Assembly (NCBI RefSeq): GCF_013166575.1
Contig: NZ_JABKKE010000003.1
Span: forward strand, 1 to 64,000
Length of the DNA stretch: 64,000 nt
Source: Xylanibacter rodentium
GTDB taxonomy: Bacteria > Bacteroidota > Bacteroidia > Bacteroidales > Bacteroidaceae
Reading direction: 5' to 3'
The notes below the pieces were generated by a model. That model ran no database searches. It had not been told where the DNA came from and was given only the letters and a program-made list of their open reading frames with translations. Numbering within the stretch: position 1 is the first letter of the stretch; each line of letters opens with the position of its first letter. Shown here piece after piece: positions 8,996 to 16,700 of the stretch. The position numbers and the translations under genes are program-made.

Positions 8996-9118
8996 GAATT
9001 GAAAAGTGAGAATGGAGAATTATGATTTGCCTTGTTTACGGATACGAATATCTGGTTTCTATATTCCACCGACAAGAGTAATCATAATTCTCCATTATCC
9101 ATTCTCAAATCTCAATTG
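8989..9118. repeat. Imperfect 37-bp inverted repeat (MITE-like)
   Basis: The arms 8989-9025 and 9082-9118 are inverted copies (CAATTGAGA...GGAGAATTATGA) with a few differences, separated by 56 bp. The left arm contains the stop codon of the preceding gene. The transcript would fold into a long hairpin. The form resembles small non-coding repeats common in Bacteroidales; its repetition elsewhere cannot be seen here. Confidence 0.55.
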
Positions 9119-9125
9119 ATATAAG

Positions 9126-9200
9126 TAGGGACGCCCGGGCTCGAACCGGGGACCTCTGCAATGTGACTGCAGCGCTCTAAACCAACTGGGCTACGCCCCT
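9126..9200 (-). tRNA. tRNA-Val(CAC)
   Basis: The minus strand folds as a cloverleaf: acceptor AGGGGCG paired with CGTCCCT, D-loop AGTTGGTTTA, anticodon stem CTGCA/TGCAG with loop GTCACAT giving anticodon CAC, and T-arm CCCGG-TTCGAGC-CCGGG. The discriminator base is A and CCA is not encoded. A TACTTTTG promoter element lies about 20 bp upstream. Confidence 0.93.
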
Positions 9201-9218
9201 ATCTGTCTGTTTACTGTG

Positions 9219-9226
9219 CAAAAGTA
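9219..9226 (-). promoter_or_regulatory. Promoter -7 element for tRNA-Val
   Basis: The minus strand reads TACTTTTG (TAnnTTTG), ending 19 bp before the tRNA 5' end, with a TTTG-containing -33 region further upstream. Confidence 0.5.
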
Positions 9227-9315
9227 ATAATTGTTTGCGATATAAACAAACATTTCACATTCTTTTTTCACCTTCATCCGATAAAACATCGAAAGAAAAC
9301 CGGCCGAAAAAGCGC

Positions 9316-9834
9316 CTACCGGCCGTCATCATTGTCTTCAGACGACGACAACCCGACATTGCTTCTGGTCCAGTCCGTCCAGTCAGAAACCTTCACAAGA
9401 CTGAATGAAGCCATAGGCTCACCAGTCTTATAGTCGTCAAAAAATCCGCGGAAACGCATTCCGCTACCCACCGGATAGAGTTCGTAGTCGCGTATTATCA
9501 CACTGTAGCCATCGTCATATTCGAGCAGTATCCTGCCATTGCGCACCTCCCAATAGAACTGCGAACTGTATATGCGATGAGTGTCGTACGAATAATCCAC
9601 TTCCTCGCCATAGCCTCCGCGCGAGAAATCACCGTCTTGCACAAACTGTATCTCGGTGTCCCAACGTCCGTCACGCCCGTAGCGGTCGTGATAGTACATA
9701 CCTTCAATCGTCCCCTGCCATATCCCGTTCATGTCGTATGCCTGGTCAACATCATCATCCTGGCAACTTGTCAAAGACAGTGCCGTGAATGTAACCAGCA
9801 TCATCACCATAATGTAATTGTATACTTTCTTCAT
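9316..9834 (-). CDS. Small secreted lipoprotein of unknown function
   Basis: 172 residues. The N-terminus is a lipoprotein signal: a short basic start, a hydrophobic stretch VMMLVTFTALSL, and the lipobox LTSC with the lipidated Cys at about residue 24, followed by acidic residues (QDDDVDQ), as in Bacteroidota surface lipoproteins. The mature part is rich in Tyr, Asp and Gly (MNGIWQGTIEGMYYHDRYG) and looks like a small beta-barrel of the lipocalin-like kind often seen after a 'xGxW' start. No enzyme motif was found. It has its own promoter element (9864-9871) and stands alone. Confidence 0.78.
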   Translation of the reverse strand: MKKVYNYIMVMMLVTFTALSLTSCQDDDVDQAYDMNGIWQGTIEGMYYHDRYGRDGRWDTEIQFVQDGDFSRGGYGEEVDYSYDTHRIYSSQFYWEVRNGRILLEYDDGYSVIIRDYELYPVGSGMRFRGFFDDYKTGEPMASFSLVKVSDWTDWTRSNVGLSSSEDNDDGR

Positions 9835-9863
9835 ATAATATAAGGTTTAATGATTTACGGGAA

Positions 9864-9871
9864 CAAAGATA
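9864..9871 (-). promoter_or_regulatory. Promoter -7 element for the lipoprotein gene
   Basis: The minus strand reads TATCTTTG, 30 bp before the ATG. An imperfect inverted repeat (ccctatcg...cgttaggg) lies just beyond it at about 9882-9919. Confidence 0.5.
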
Positions 9872-9973
9872 TACAAAAAATCCCTATCGGCAAAATAGTT
9901 TATCCTATTCGTCGTTAGGGATTTTCATATTTAAACCGACAGCCCATCAGCAGTCATGCCCTTGGAAGAACTG

Positions 9974-11284
9974 TCATTCACCATTCCGTACTTTATCTTT
10001 CCGGAGTGTTGCGTCGTCCGACTTCCTCCCGAACTCAGGGTCAATCTTCAAATAAGCCGAAACTATAAACGTAAGCGAACAGGCAAACATTACGATAATG
10101 AAGAACATACGATAACCCACTGTCTCCTGCAAGGCACCGGCAAAGAATCCCGGTATCATCATCGAAAGAGCCATAAGGGCCGTACACAGAGCATAGTGAG
10201 ACGTCTTGTGCTCACCCTGACTATAATATATAAGATATAACATATAGGCTGAGAAACCGAACCCATAGCCAAACTGCTCCACAAACACACAGACGTTGAT
10301 GACCATCAGATCCGATGGCATGACATAGCTGAGGTATACATATACCACATCAGGCAGAGTAATGGCACACACCATAGGCCACAACCAATGCTTCAATCCG
10401 TCGCGACCGGCTGCCATACCGCCCAATATGCCGCCCAGTGTCAATCCTACCACTCCCACTGTGCCCTGTACCAAGCCATACTCTGCAGGCGAGAGTCCCA
10501 ATCCTCCATTGTGTTCGGCATCAATAAGAAATAGAGCGGACACCTTGGCCAGCAACCCTTCGGGCATACGATAGAAAAGCATGAAACATATTCCGGCCAC
10601 CATCTGCGGTTTCCGGAAAAAGGTAGCTACAGTACGGATAAGTTCTGAAAACAGTACTTTCATTGTCATCCGCTGTTTCTTCATGTCCTCGACCGGCCGC
10701 GGCAGCGCCCAATTATGATACAGCCACAGCACAATGAAAAGACCTGCCATGAAATAAAACATGAGACTCCACGAATAGCGCACATTGCGTGTGAGCACCT
10801 CAAGATTTCCGGCCAGCATGACAAGCAGTCCCTGTCCGAAAATTGTCGCTATGCGATAGAACGTGGAGCGTATGCCCACAAACCACGCCTGATTGTGCTG
10901 GTCAAGCCCAAGCATGTAGAAACCGTCGGCAGCAATGTCGTGGGTGGCGCTCGAAAAGGCCATCAGCCAGAAGAAAAACAGTGTGCCCTGCAACCAGAAC
11001 GGCCCCGGAACGGTAAAAGCCACACCGCCAAGAGCCGCCCCGACAAGCAACTGCATGGCCACTATCCACCACCGTTTGGTCATCATTATGTCCACGAACG
11101 GACTCCAGAAAGGTTTGATAACCCACGGCAAATACAGCCACGAGGTATAAAGAGTGATGTCTGTATTCGACATGCCAAGACGCTTGTACATAATCAGCGA
11201 TATTGTCATCACGGCCACATACGGTATGCCTTCGGCAAAATACAATGAGGGCACCCATGCCCAAGGATTGCGCTGCTGCTTCAT
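9974..11284 (-). CDS. MFS permease, AmpG-like
   Basis: 436 residues from the ATG at 11284 (MKQQRNPWAWVPSLYFAEG); an upstream in-frame GTG at 11299 is less likely. About twelve hydrophobic segments are visible. The N-terminal pattern (YFAEGIPYVAVMTISLIMYKR, then WLYLPWVIKPFWSPFVD) is that of the AmpG/PAT branch of the major facilitator superfamily, whose best-known members import muropeptides or acetyl-CoA. SSATHDIAADGFYMLGL is also typical of AmpG. It is an inner-membrane protein, and the substrate is not proven. It lies 88 bp downstream of the three-domain SpoIID-type protein on the same strand. A cell-wall link is possible because SpoIID/LytB domains act on peptidoglycan. Confidence 0.82.
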   Translation of the reverse strand: MKQQRNPWAWVPSLYFAEGIPYVAVMTISLIMYKRLGMSNTDITLYTSWLYLPWVIKPFWSPFVDIMMTKRWWIVAMQLLVGAALGGVAFTVPGPFWLQGTLFFFWLMAFSSATHDIAADGFYMLGLDQHNQAWFVGIRSTFYRIATIFGQGLLVMLAGNLEVLTRNVRYSWSLMFYFMAGLFIVLWLYHNWALPRPVEDMKKQRMTMKVLFSELIRTVATFFRKPQMVAGICFMLFYRMPEGLLAKVSALFLIDAEHNGGLGLSPAEYGLVQGTVGVVGLTLGGILGGMAAGRDGLKHWLWPMVCAITLPDVVYVYLSYVMPSDLMVINVCVFVEQFGYGFGFSAYMLYLIYYSQGEHKTSHYALCTALMALSMMIPGFFAGALQETVGYRMFFIIVMFACSLTFIVSAYLKIDPEFGRKSDDATLRKDKVRNGE

Positions 11285-11372
11285 AATCGATAAAATCACC
11301 TTTCCGGATACGCCGGCCCTTCACCACGAACAATAACCGGCATAAACGGAAAGGCATAAGTTTTCCATTTTC

Positions 11373-14300
11373 TTAATATATCTTCTTTATCTCCGCCCCA
11401 CGATAATAGTGAAGCAATATGCTGTCATACTTGTATCCGCGTGCTCCCATTACGGCTGCACCTATCTGACACAGTCCCACACCATGGCCCCATCCTGTCC
11501 CATGAAGCGTGAAGTGCAGCGGAATACCGTCCTTGACATCCATACGTTCTACCTCAAACGCACTGCTGTACAGATGCGTGCGGCTCAGTGTGCGGCGTAT
11601 TTCAAGCTCTTTTCCGATGGTGAACGTCTTCTTCGTACCCACAATCTTCAGCCGGCTGATGCGTCCGCTTTTACCCCTCTCCAATGGGACAAGGTCTACG
11701 ATGCTGCCGAAATCATCTTTCATGTTGCCGTTTATCAACTGCGACAGCTCATCCTGCGTATATTCCACATGCCAACGGTAGAAGTCCGGAGTCTCACGGT
11801 CATAGTCGTTGAGCACCTGTGCCAATATATCCCTGTCCGATGTGTCGCAGAAGTCATGACCGTCGGCACCGCAGTCTCTCACAGAAACGAGATACGGCTT
11901 CGGTGTGTCTTCCCAGCAATACTGAAACTCTTCCGTCACACCGCCGCAACACTTGCTGAACCGTGCGTCGCAAATCTCGTTTCCATATACCAGTATCTGT
12001 CCGGACGTAGCCCTGACGGCCTCCGCCACCGATGTGTTGCCGGCACGGGTTATGCCCTGATAGCGCTGGCAATGGTCGTCGGCACAGACGTCGAATATGG
12101 TATGGTCCTCGCGGTCGTACCAACGTATCAGTTCGTCATCCTTTTTTATGAACGAGAAGAAACTGTCCTGTCCGTCCTTCAGCCGGCGTCGCTTGTCCAT
12201 CTGTGCCAGCAGCCAGCTGCGCGATATCACGGCATGGGCTTTCAGAAATTCGACCGACGAGGTGGCTTTCATCTCACTTGATATCACGCTCACAAGATAG
12301 TCCTCTACCGGCAATTGGTTGACGGCCGTGATGTTGTCGGCCTCGACCACAAGGCGCAAGGTACCGCGGAACACCTGCGTCTCCTTGCGTTCCCAGTGGA
12401 AGTTTACACCTATGGTGACGTCGTGTAGCGAGAACGAGGCATCATCGGTCAGCGGCGCGAATGTCAGTTCGCGGTATTGGTTGCCGTTCCACAGTATGCC
12501 GCCCTCCGAGAACTCCACCACCTGTTCTCCCTCTATCGTCTTGCCTTTAGCCATATACGGAGTATTTAGAGTGAAGCCAATACGGCTGCAACTCACAATG
12601 CCTACCTGAACCTCAGGCATGTCTTCGCCAATAACTGAAGAGAACGACACCGGGCACGATTCCGCGGAAGCGGGCTTGATTCGTGCCACCACAGCCGCCA
12701 GTTCATCGTCGGTGAGCGACACCTCGCGCAATATGCCGAAAGCCACCTCGGGCGTAAGCCGACGGAAATCCTCCTCACGCGGCGTGATGATAAGTCCGGC
12801 CATGTCGAGCGCACCGGGACTCACTACAAAGCGTGCGTCGCCATCGGCCGAATAGCAGTCGGGGCGGTGCTTGCGGCGCAGCATCACCACCATGATATAT
12901 TCGTCGGCCGAGCGCCATCCCACAATATTCATCATCGGCTCGGTGTCGCCATCGGCCACGGGCAGGGCATCGTAGAGCGTGCGGAACAGCTTCTCGCCGC
13001 ACACAGTATCGGTCGTACGTATGACGAGCGCCGCACACGGATAGTCAGACACGTGCCAGATGCCACTGCCATCGTCGAGCGTGAGCACGGGCACCAGATT
13101 GCGACTGAGCCGCTGCCAACCGCGCTGCAATGGCAGAACACCGGTCGTGCCGGCCTGTAGATGGGCATGATCGGGGGCCGACGCTCCACATCTCGGTCCG
13201 TTGTAGAACACGGTAAGGTCAGGAAAATCGTAGAGCAGACGATACATCTCGCCGTAGCAGTCACTTATATGTTGCAGGCGGTGGCTGCGGGCAGGGATGG
13301 TAAAGTGCATGGGCAGTATGGGGAACGGATTGACAAGCAGTTCGAAACGTGCGTCGAGCACCTTCTTTATCTGTTCCGCCGGTCGGTTCTTCTCGCAGAG
13401 GAAACAGGGGCGCGTCTCCACCGTGCGACGGTCAACGGACGCTCCGGTTGACACCATGCGCGCCGGATTCCACTGCGCCACAAGCGTGAATGTATCGCCT
13501 TGCAACTCGCGCGTCTCCACGCTCTGCAATTCGCGGTAGCGCTGACGGGCATCGTCCCAACGCTCCAACTGAAGGTTGAAGAAACGGTGCAGAGACGAGT
13601 CGGCCAGAATGTCTGCCTTACCCTGCAACATCCGTCGGCGTGCCGAAATCTCAAGTGTGCGCAAACGGTCTTTATACGTATTGTTGGCATTAATCTTGTC
13701 TATGCTCAGTGCGGCATCGCTGTTGCCAGCCCATCGGCGGCACAGGTACAACTCGTCGTAGATGCGGCCTATGCGGTAACGGCGTGAAAAAATCAGGCCG
13801 AGCGCATAGTCTTCACCGTAGCTAGTATTGGGGAACTGAATCTGGCGCAACAACGGCGTGAAAAAAGCACGCGGCGCCCCAAGTCCGTTGATACGCAGAG
13901 CGTTGTTGGGTCCGTTCTCGTCGGTCCACTCGCGATGGGCTATAAGTCCCGGCGGCAGCGTGTTCAGGTCGAAGTCGCACATGCGATATGAGCCAACCAC
14001 CATAGCTGCCTGTTGTTCATGAAAGGCATCGACTATGGTTTGTAGTGTATACTCCGAGCTATACAGGTCATCGCTGTCAAGCTGCACGGCAAAACGCCCG
14101 CAGAGCTCGTCGTTCACGGCCATGTTCCAGCATCCGCCTATACCAAGGTCGGTGCGTTCGGGAATGATGTGTACAAGGCGTGCGTCGGTAGCGGCCAGTG
14201 TGGCTATAGTCTCTGTGGTGCCGTCGGTGGAATGATTGTCCACCACAATCACGTTGTAGGCAAACGTAGCTTTCTGCGACAAAGCGCTCCTTACAGCATC

Positions 14301-15095
14301 GAGTATAGTCTTCACCCGGTCGCGAACGGGTATTATCACCGATGCCTCCACCGCAAAATCCTGCTCTCCGAAATCTGGACAGGCATAGTTGTGCGTGTCT
14401 ATCAGCGCCCCGATGGCTTCGAGATGCGCAGTAACGGCCTGCTCCATCTCTATCTGCACGTCGCGGTTGGCCGGATTCACATAGTCAAACTGCTTCACAC
14501 CGCTGGCACGCAGATCGGTCTCTTCCTCGGTATACAGATACTCGTTGATGTGGAACAACCGCCCCACCCTGCTCAAATACAGACGCAGGTCGTAGAGTCC
14601 GGCATAGCGGTAGTCGGCCGACGCGTCCTCCACATAGCGGTGCAGCAGCGCGGTATTGATGAGCAGGAGCGAACCGAAATCGAAATCGTCGCGCACGCTG
14701 CCCTCCTGGTAGTCGGGCACCGGATGCGGACACCGCACGCCATTCTCTACAGACCAGTGGTCGCTGTACACCAATGCCGCGTCGGAATCGTCTGCCACGC
14801 GCAGCACACGTTCAGTTGCCGACATGCCCAATGTCACGTTGACGGGCTTTGTCAGCAGCATCACATACTCGGCCGTGGCCCGCACGGCAATCTCACGTAT
14901 CGTGGCGCTGCAAATCACGCTGTCTGCCGTCATCACCGTGCATCCCTCGGGCACATCAACGGCTGTACCGGCATGTGCGGCTGTCATTATCAGGTTTATA
15001 TTATGTACCGTCCTGCTGTCGCGCAGCGTCTCTACCAGCGGTCTTACACCACGCACATCTCCACACGCCAGAAAACAGTCTATCTTTCCTCTCAT
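11373..15095 (-). CDS. Three-part fusion: glycosyltransferase, DUF4922 (HIT/GalT-like) and SpoIID/LytB
   Basis: 1240 residues. Residues 1-210 look like a decayed glycosyltransferase fold. Residues 250-460 are a family 2 glycosyltransferase with [20 protein letters not shown] and the metal-binding QLDSDDL. Residues 520-800 form a DUF4922 region with PCFLC (563-567) and DHAHLQAG (642-649), the histidine signature of HIT/GalT-type nucleotidyl transferases. Residues 830-1240 are a SpoIID/LytB domain with [26 protein letters not shown] and the closing [15 protein letters not shown]. SpoIID domains cut denuded glycan strands in spores, but here the role is unknown. No signal peptide is visible, so how a wall-acting domain would leave the cytoplasm is unclear. 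It is driven by the second copy of the repeated promoter module. Confidence 0.85.
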   Translation of the reverse strand: MRGKIDCFLACGDVRGVRPLVETLRDSRTVHNINLIMTAAHAGTAVDVPEGCTVMTADSVICSATIREIAVRATAEYVMLLTKPVNVTLGMSATERVLRVADDSDAALVYSDHWSVENGVRCPHPVPDYQEGSVRDDFDFGSLLLINTALLHRYVEDASADYRYAGLYDLRLYLSRVGRLFHINEYLYTEEETDLRASGVKQFDYVNPANRDVQIEMEQAVTAHLEAIGALIDTHNYACPDFGEQDFAVEASVIIPVRDRVKTILDAVRSALSQKATFAYNVIVVDNHSTDGTTETIATLAATDARLVHIIPERTDLGIGGCWNMAVNDELCGRFAVQLDSDDLYSSEYTLQTIVDAFHEQQAAMVVGSYRMCDFDLNTLPPGLIAHREWTDENGPNNALRINGLGAPRAFFTPLLRQIQFPNTSYGEDYALGLIFSRRYRIGRIYDELYLCRRWAGNSDAALSIDKINANNTYKDRLRTLEISARRRMLQGKADILADSSLHRFFNLQLERWDDARQRYRELQSVETRELQGDTFTLVAQWNPARMVSTGASVDRRTVETRPCFLCEKNRPAEQIKKVLDARFELLVNPFPILPMHFTIPARSHRLQHISDCYGEMYRLLYDFPDLTVFYNGPRCGASAPDHAHLQAGTTGVLPLQRGWQRLSRNLVPVLTLDDGSGIWHVSDYPCAALVIRTTDTVCGEKLFRTLYDALPVADGDTEPMMNIVGWRSADEYIMVVMLRRKHRPDCYSADGDARFVVSPGALDMAGLIITPREEDFRRLTPEVAFGILREVSLTDDELAAVVARIKPASAESCPVSFSSVIGEDMPEVQVGIVSCSRIGFTLNTPYMAKGKTIEGEQVVEFSEGGILWNGNQYRELTFAPLTDDASFSLHDVTIGVNFHWERKETQVFRGTLRLVVEADNITAVNQLPVEDYLVSVISSEMKATSSVEFLKAHAVISRSWLLAQMDKRRRLKDGQDSFFSFIKKDDELIRWYDREDHTIFDVCADDHCQRYQGITRAGNTSVAEAVRATSGQILVYGNEICDARFSKCCGGVTEEFQYCWEDTPKPYLVSVRDCGADGHDFCDTSDRDILAQVLNDYDRETPDFYRWHVEYTQDELSQLINGNMKDDFGSIVDLVPLERGKSGRISRLKIVGTKKTFTIGKELEIRRTLSRTHLYSSAFEVERMDVKDGIPLHFTLHGTGWGHGVGLCQIGAAVMGARGYKYDSILLHYYRGAEIKKIY

Positions 15096-15183
15096 ATTTT
15101 TATATGCAATGTTTGTTATGTTTCTCTATTTTTACACAGGCTGCGTACATACACATCGCATGTACACTCCGCATCCTTATTCT

Positions 15184-15255
15184 TTGCAAATGTACAATAA
15201 AATCGCGAGATTATACACCGGCAGGATTAAGAAAATGATTTTTCTTTAGAGGAAA
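15184..15255 (-). promoter_or_regulatory. Repeated promoter module, copy 2
   Basis: The minus-strand block begins TTTCCTCTAAAG, continues through CCTGCCGGTGTATAATCTCG and ends with TACATTTG (15187-15194) and CA. It matches copy 1 at 7671-7743 closely. It lies 89-160 bp before the ATG of the 1240-residue fusion protein. Confidence 0.6.
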
Positions 15256-15586
15256 TCCAACCGTTTATCCCTATTTTTACAACTTTGTCATACATTATTT
15301 GGATGCCTATACGGTATAAGTTCAATCTTCTGTACTGTCCGTTATCATCATACGAGACTTCTCCATGATTGTTCAAGGCAATGAATATCTTTATTTCCAA
15401 ATGCCTTGCTTTCTTCACTACAATTTTTTATTCTCATAGAATTTGAACTTATGAATGAAATTACAGAAACACACAAGGCTTCTGCCTTACAGTATAATAC
15501 AATCAGGCCGCACGGGTGCATATAAGCGGTATATAAGATAAGGCACGTAATCCCAACGACACGTTTAAGTGATTCGCGGAGACGAT

Positions 15587-15615
15587 AAAAAACAGGGTGC
15601 GACCAACACCCTGTT
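15587..15615 (-). terminator. Intrinsic terminator of the candidate non-coding RNA
   Basis: On the minus strand AACAGGGTG and CACCCTGTT form a 9-bp perfect stem with a 7-nt loop, followed by a run of T. Confidence 0.75.
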
Positions 15616-15798
15616 AAAGTCCTGCGATATTGCAGGCAAAGGCGGGCGGCCTCAACCGTCCAAAAAACCATTTGATACAATGAGCGTAAAAATTGTGTTG
15701 CGGTTTTGGAAAATAAGAATAATCACCGTAACGGTGAAGTTCTTCTAACTTCCTTAAGACCGCGCGGGGCGCGAATAATAGTAACACCCCGCAAATAG
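15591..15798 (-). ncRNA. Candidate structured non-coding RNA, about 210 nt
   Basis: On the minus strand a TATCTTTG promoter element (15805-15812) is followed by a hairpin GCGGGG...CCCCGC. Next comes a long interrupted hairpin capped by CACCG-TTA-CGGTG, then GGACGG...GCCGCCC, and a hairpin CCTGC-AATATC-GCAGG. The transcript closes with a strong intrinsic terminator. No reading frame spans it. Promoter, ordered hairpins and terminator together argue for a stable RNA. Size and layout would allow a 6S-like or another Bacteroidota small RNA, but I do not recognise the family. It lies just outside the CRISPR locus and on the opposite strand to the array. Confidence 0.55.
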
Positions 15799-15804
15799 TT
15801 TTTG

Positions 15805-15812
15805 CAAAGATA
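15805..15812 (-). promoter_or_regulatory. Promoter -7 element of the candidate non-coding RNA
   Basis: The minus strand reads TATCTTTG followed by CA; transcription is expected to start near 15798. The -33 region is not clear. Confidence 0.5.
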
Positions 15813-15913
15813 ATTAAATATCTGGAATGTTGTTTTATTCGTTAAGGATATTTAGCAAAAAAAGCGTGGAACGGTTCAGCCGTGCGCCTCCGATGGCATC
15901 CACACACGCGTGA

Positions 15914-15960
15914 GTTATGATTTGCTTTAAAATTCGTATCTTTGCATTGAGACTAACATC
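15914..15960 (+). repeat. Orphan CRISPR repeat, one substitution
   Basis: A full 47-bp copy of the array repeat with a single change (G to A at repeat position 4). It is separated from the first repeat of the main array by 740 bp. It keeps the internal TATCTTTG box. It is followed not by a spacer-repeat unit but by a hairpin-forming stretch, CAGACC...GGTCTG (15964-15987), and then the toxin-antitoxin pair. It is likely an old terminal repeat split from the array by insertion of the pair, or a relic of an earlier array end. Confidence 0.9.
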
Positions 15961-16102
15961 ACAACAGACCGCTTGCTCTGCTGGTCTGCGGAATAAATGT
16001 AATTATAATCCGTAAGCGTTGCATAATTACAAAAAATTCCCGAACCACCAAATAAAAAACCGAAAAAATTGCCGAAGATTTGTATAAATATATACCTTTT
16101 AT

Positions 16103-16110
16103 TATCTTTG
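16103..16110 (+). promoter_or_regulatory. Promoter -7 element of the toxin-antitoxin pair
   Basis: TATCTTTG followed by CATC, 24 bp before the antitoxin ATG at 16134. Confidence 0.55.
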
Positions 16111-16133
16111 CATCACAAATAATAATTAATATT

Positions 16134-16358
16134 ATGACAGAACTTATTGTATCAATAGAAAATCCAACGATGATGGCCGACATAAAAAGAGCCATCCGAA
16201 TGATTCGCGGTGTAGCTGCGGTAAAAGTTTCCAAACGCTCCGAAACACCAAATGCCTATACGCTCAAAGCGTTTCAAGAAGCAGAAAACGGAGATACCAT
16301 TGTTTGTGACAATATAGATGAATATCTAAAAGCCGTTGGGTATGGCATACAGGATTGA
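16134..16358 (+). CDS. Antitoxin of a DinJ/RelB-like type II toxin-antitoxin pair
   Basis: 74 residues from the ATG at 16134 (MTELIVSIENPTMMADIKRA); longer frames would start upstream of the promoter element. The pattern is that of small Bacteroidota antitoxins paired with RelE-superfamily toxins: a short N-terminal beta strand, a helix MMADIKRAIRMIRGV, and an acidic C-terminal part (NGDTIVCDNIDEYL) expected to wrap the toxin. It overlaps the toxin start by 17 bp, so the two are translationally coupled. It probably binds its toxin and represses the shared promoter, as known for the family. The pair sits inside the CRISPR locus, between an orphan repeat and the main array. Confidence 0.8.
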   Translation: MTELIVSIENPTMMADIKRAIRMIRGVAAVKVSKRSETPNAYTLKAFQEAENGDTIVCDNIDEYLKAVGYGIQD

Positions 16359-16620
16359 ATTTACACGCCAATATCTAAAGGACTTGAAACTTGCACGCAA
16401 GCGAGGACTTGACGAAAAGAAACTCATTGGCGTTATTACCAAACTCACCGCTGGAGAACCACTTGAAGCCAAATATCGCGACCATGTCCTTGTAGGAAAC
16501 TATAAAAGTTATCGAGAATGTCATATATCCCCTGATTGGTTGCTGATATATTCCAAACAGGAAACCTTTAAAATGGTTACACTCATGCGCACGGGAAAAC
16601 ACTCCGATTTGTTCTTATGA
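16342..16620 (+). CDS. YafQ-family mRNA interferase toxin
   Basis: 92 residues from the ATG at 16342 (MAYRIEFTRQYLKDL); a TTG at 16336 is a weaker alternative. The RelE/YafQ hallmarks are clear: YRECHISPDWLLIY, with the His and Asp-Trp that form the active site, and the C-terminal RTGKHSDLF with the second catalytic His and Phe. YafQ enzymes cut mRNA on the ribosome. All residues expected for activity seem to be present, so the toxin is probably functional. It overlaps its antitoxin gene. The stop lies 80 bp before the first repeat of the main array. Confidence 0.9.
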   Translation: MAYRIEFTRQYLKDLKLARKRGLDEKKLIGVITKLTAGEPLEAKYRDHVLVGNYKSYRECHISPDWLLIYSKQETFKMVTLMRTGKHSDLFL

Positions 16621-16700
16621 AAGCAAATAACGATGTCAAGCCGATGATGTAAAAAGACTCACGGCTGATCAGCCTTGTGAAAATAGGCTATCCGCAAGTT

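Noticed and set aside
15227-15418. 63-residue minus-strand frame (MKKARHLEIKIFIALNNHGE...)
   Set aside because: Its C-terminus is made by the repeated promoter module, it matches no family I know and has no promoter of its own. It may be a gene fragment, but support is too thin for an entry.
15961-15990. The 30 bp after the orphan repeat as a 56th spacer
   Set aside because: No repeat follows it, and it forms a hairpin (CAGACC...GGTCTG), unlike a normal spacer.
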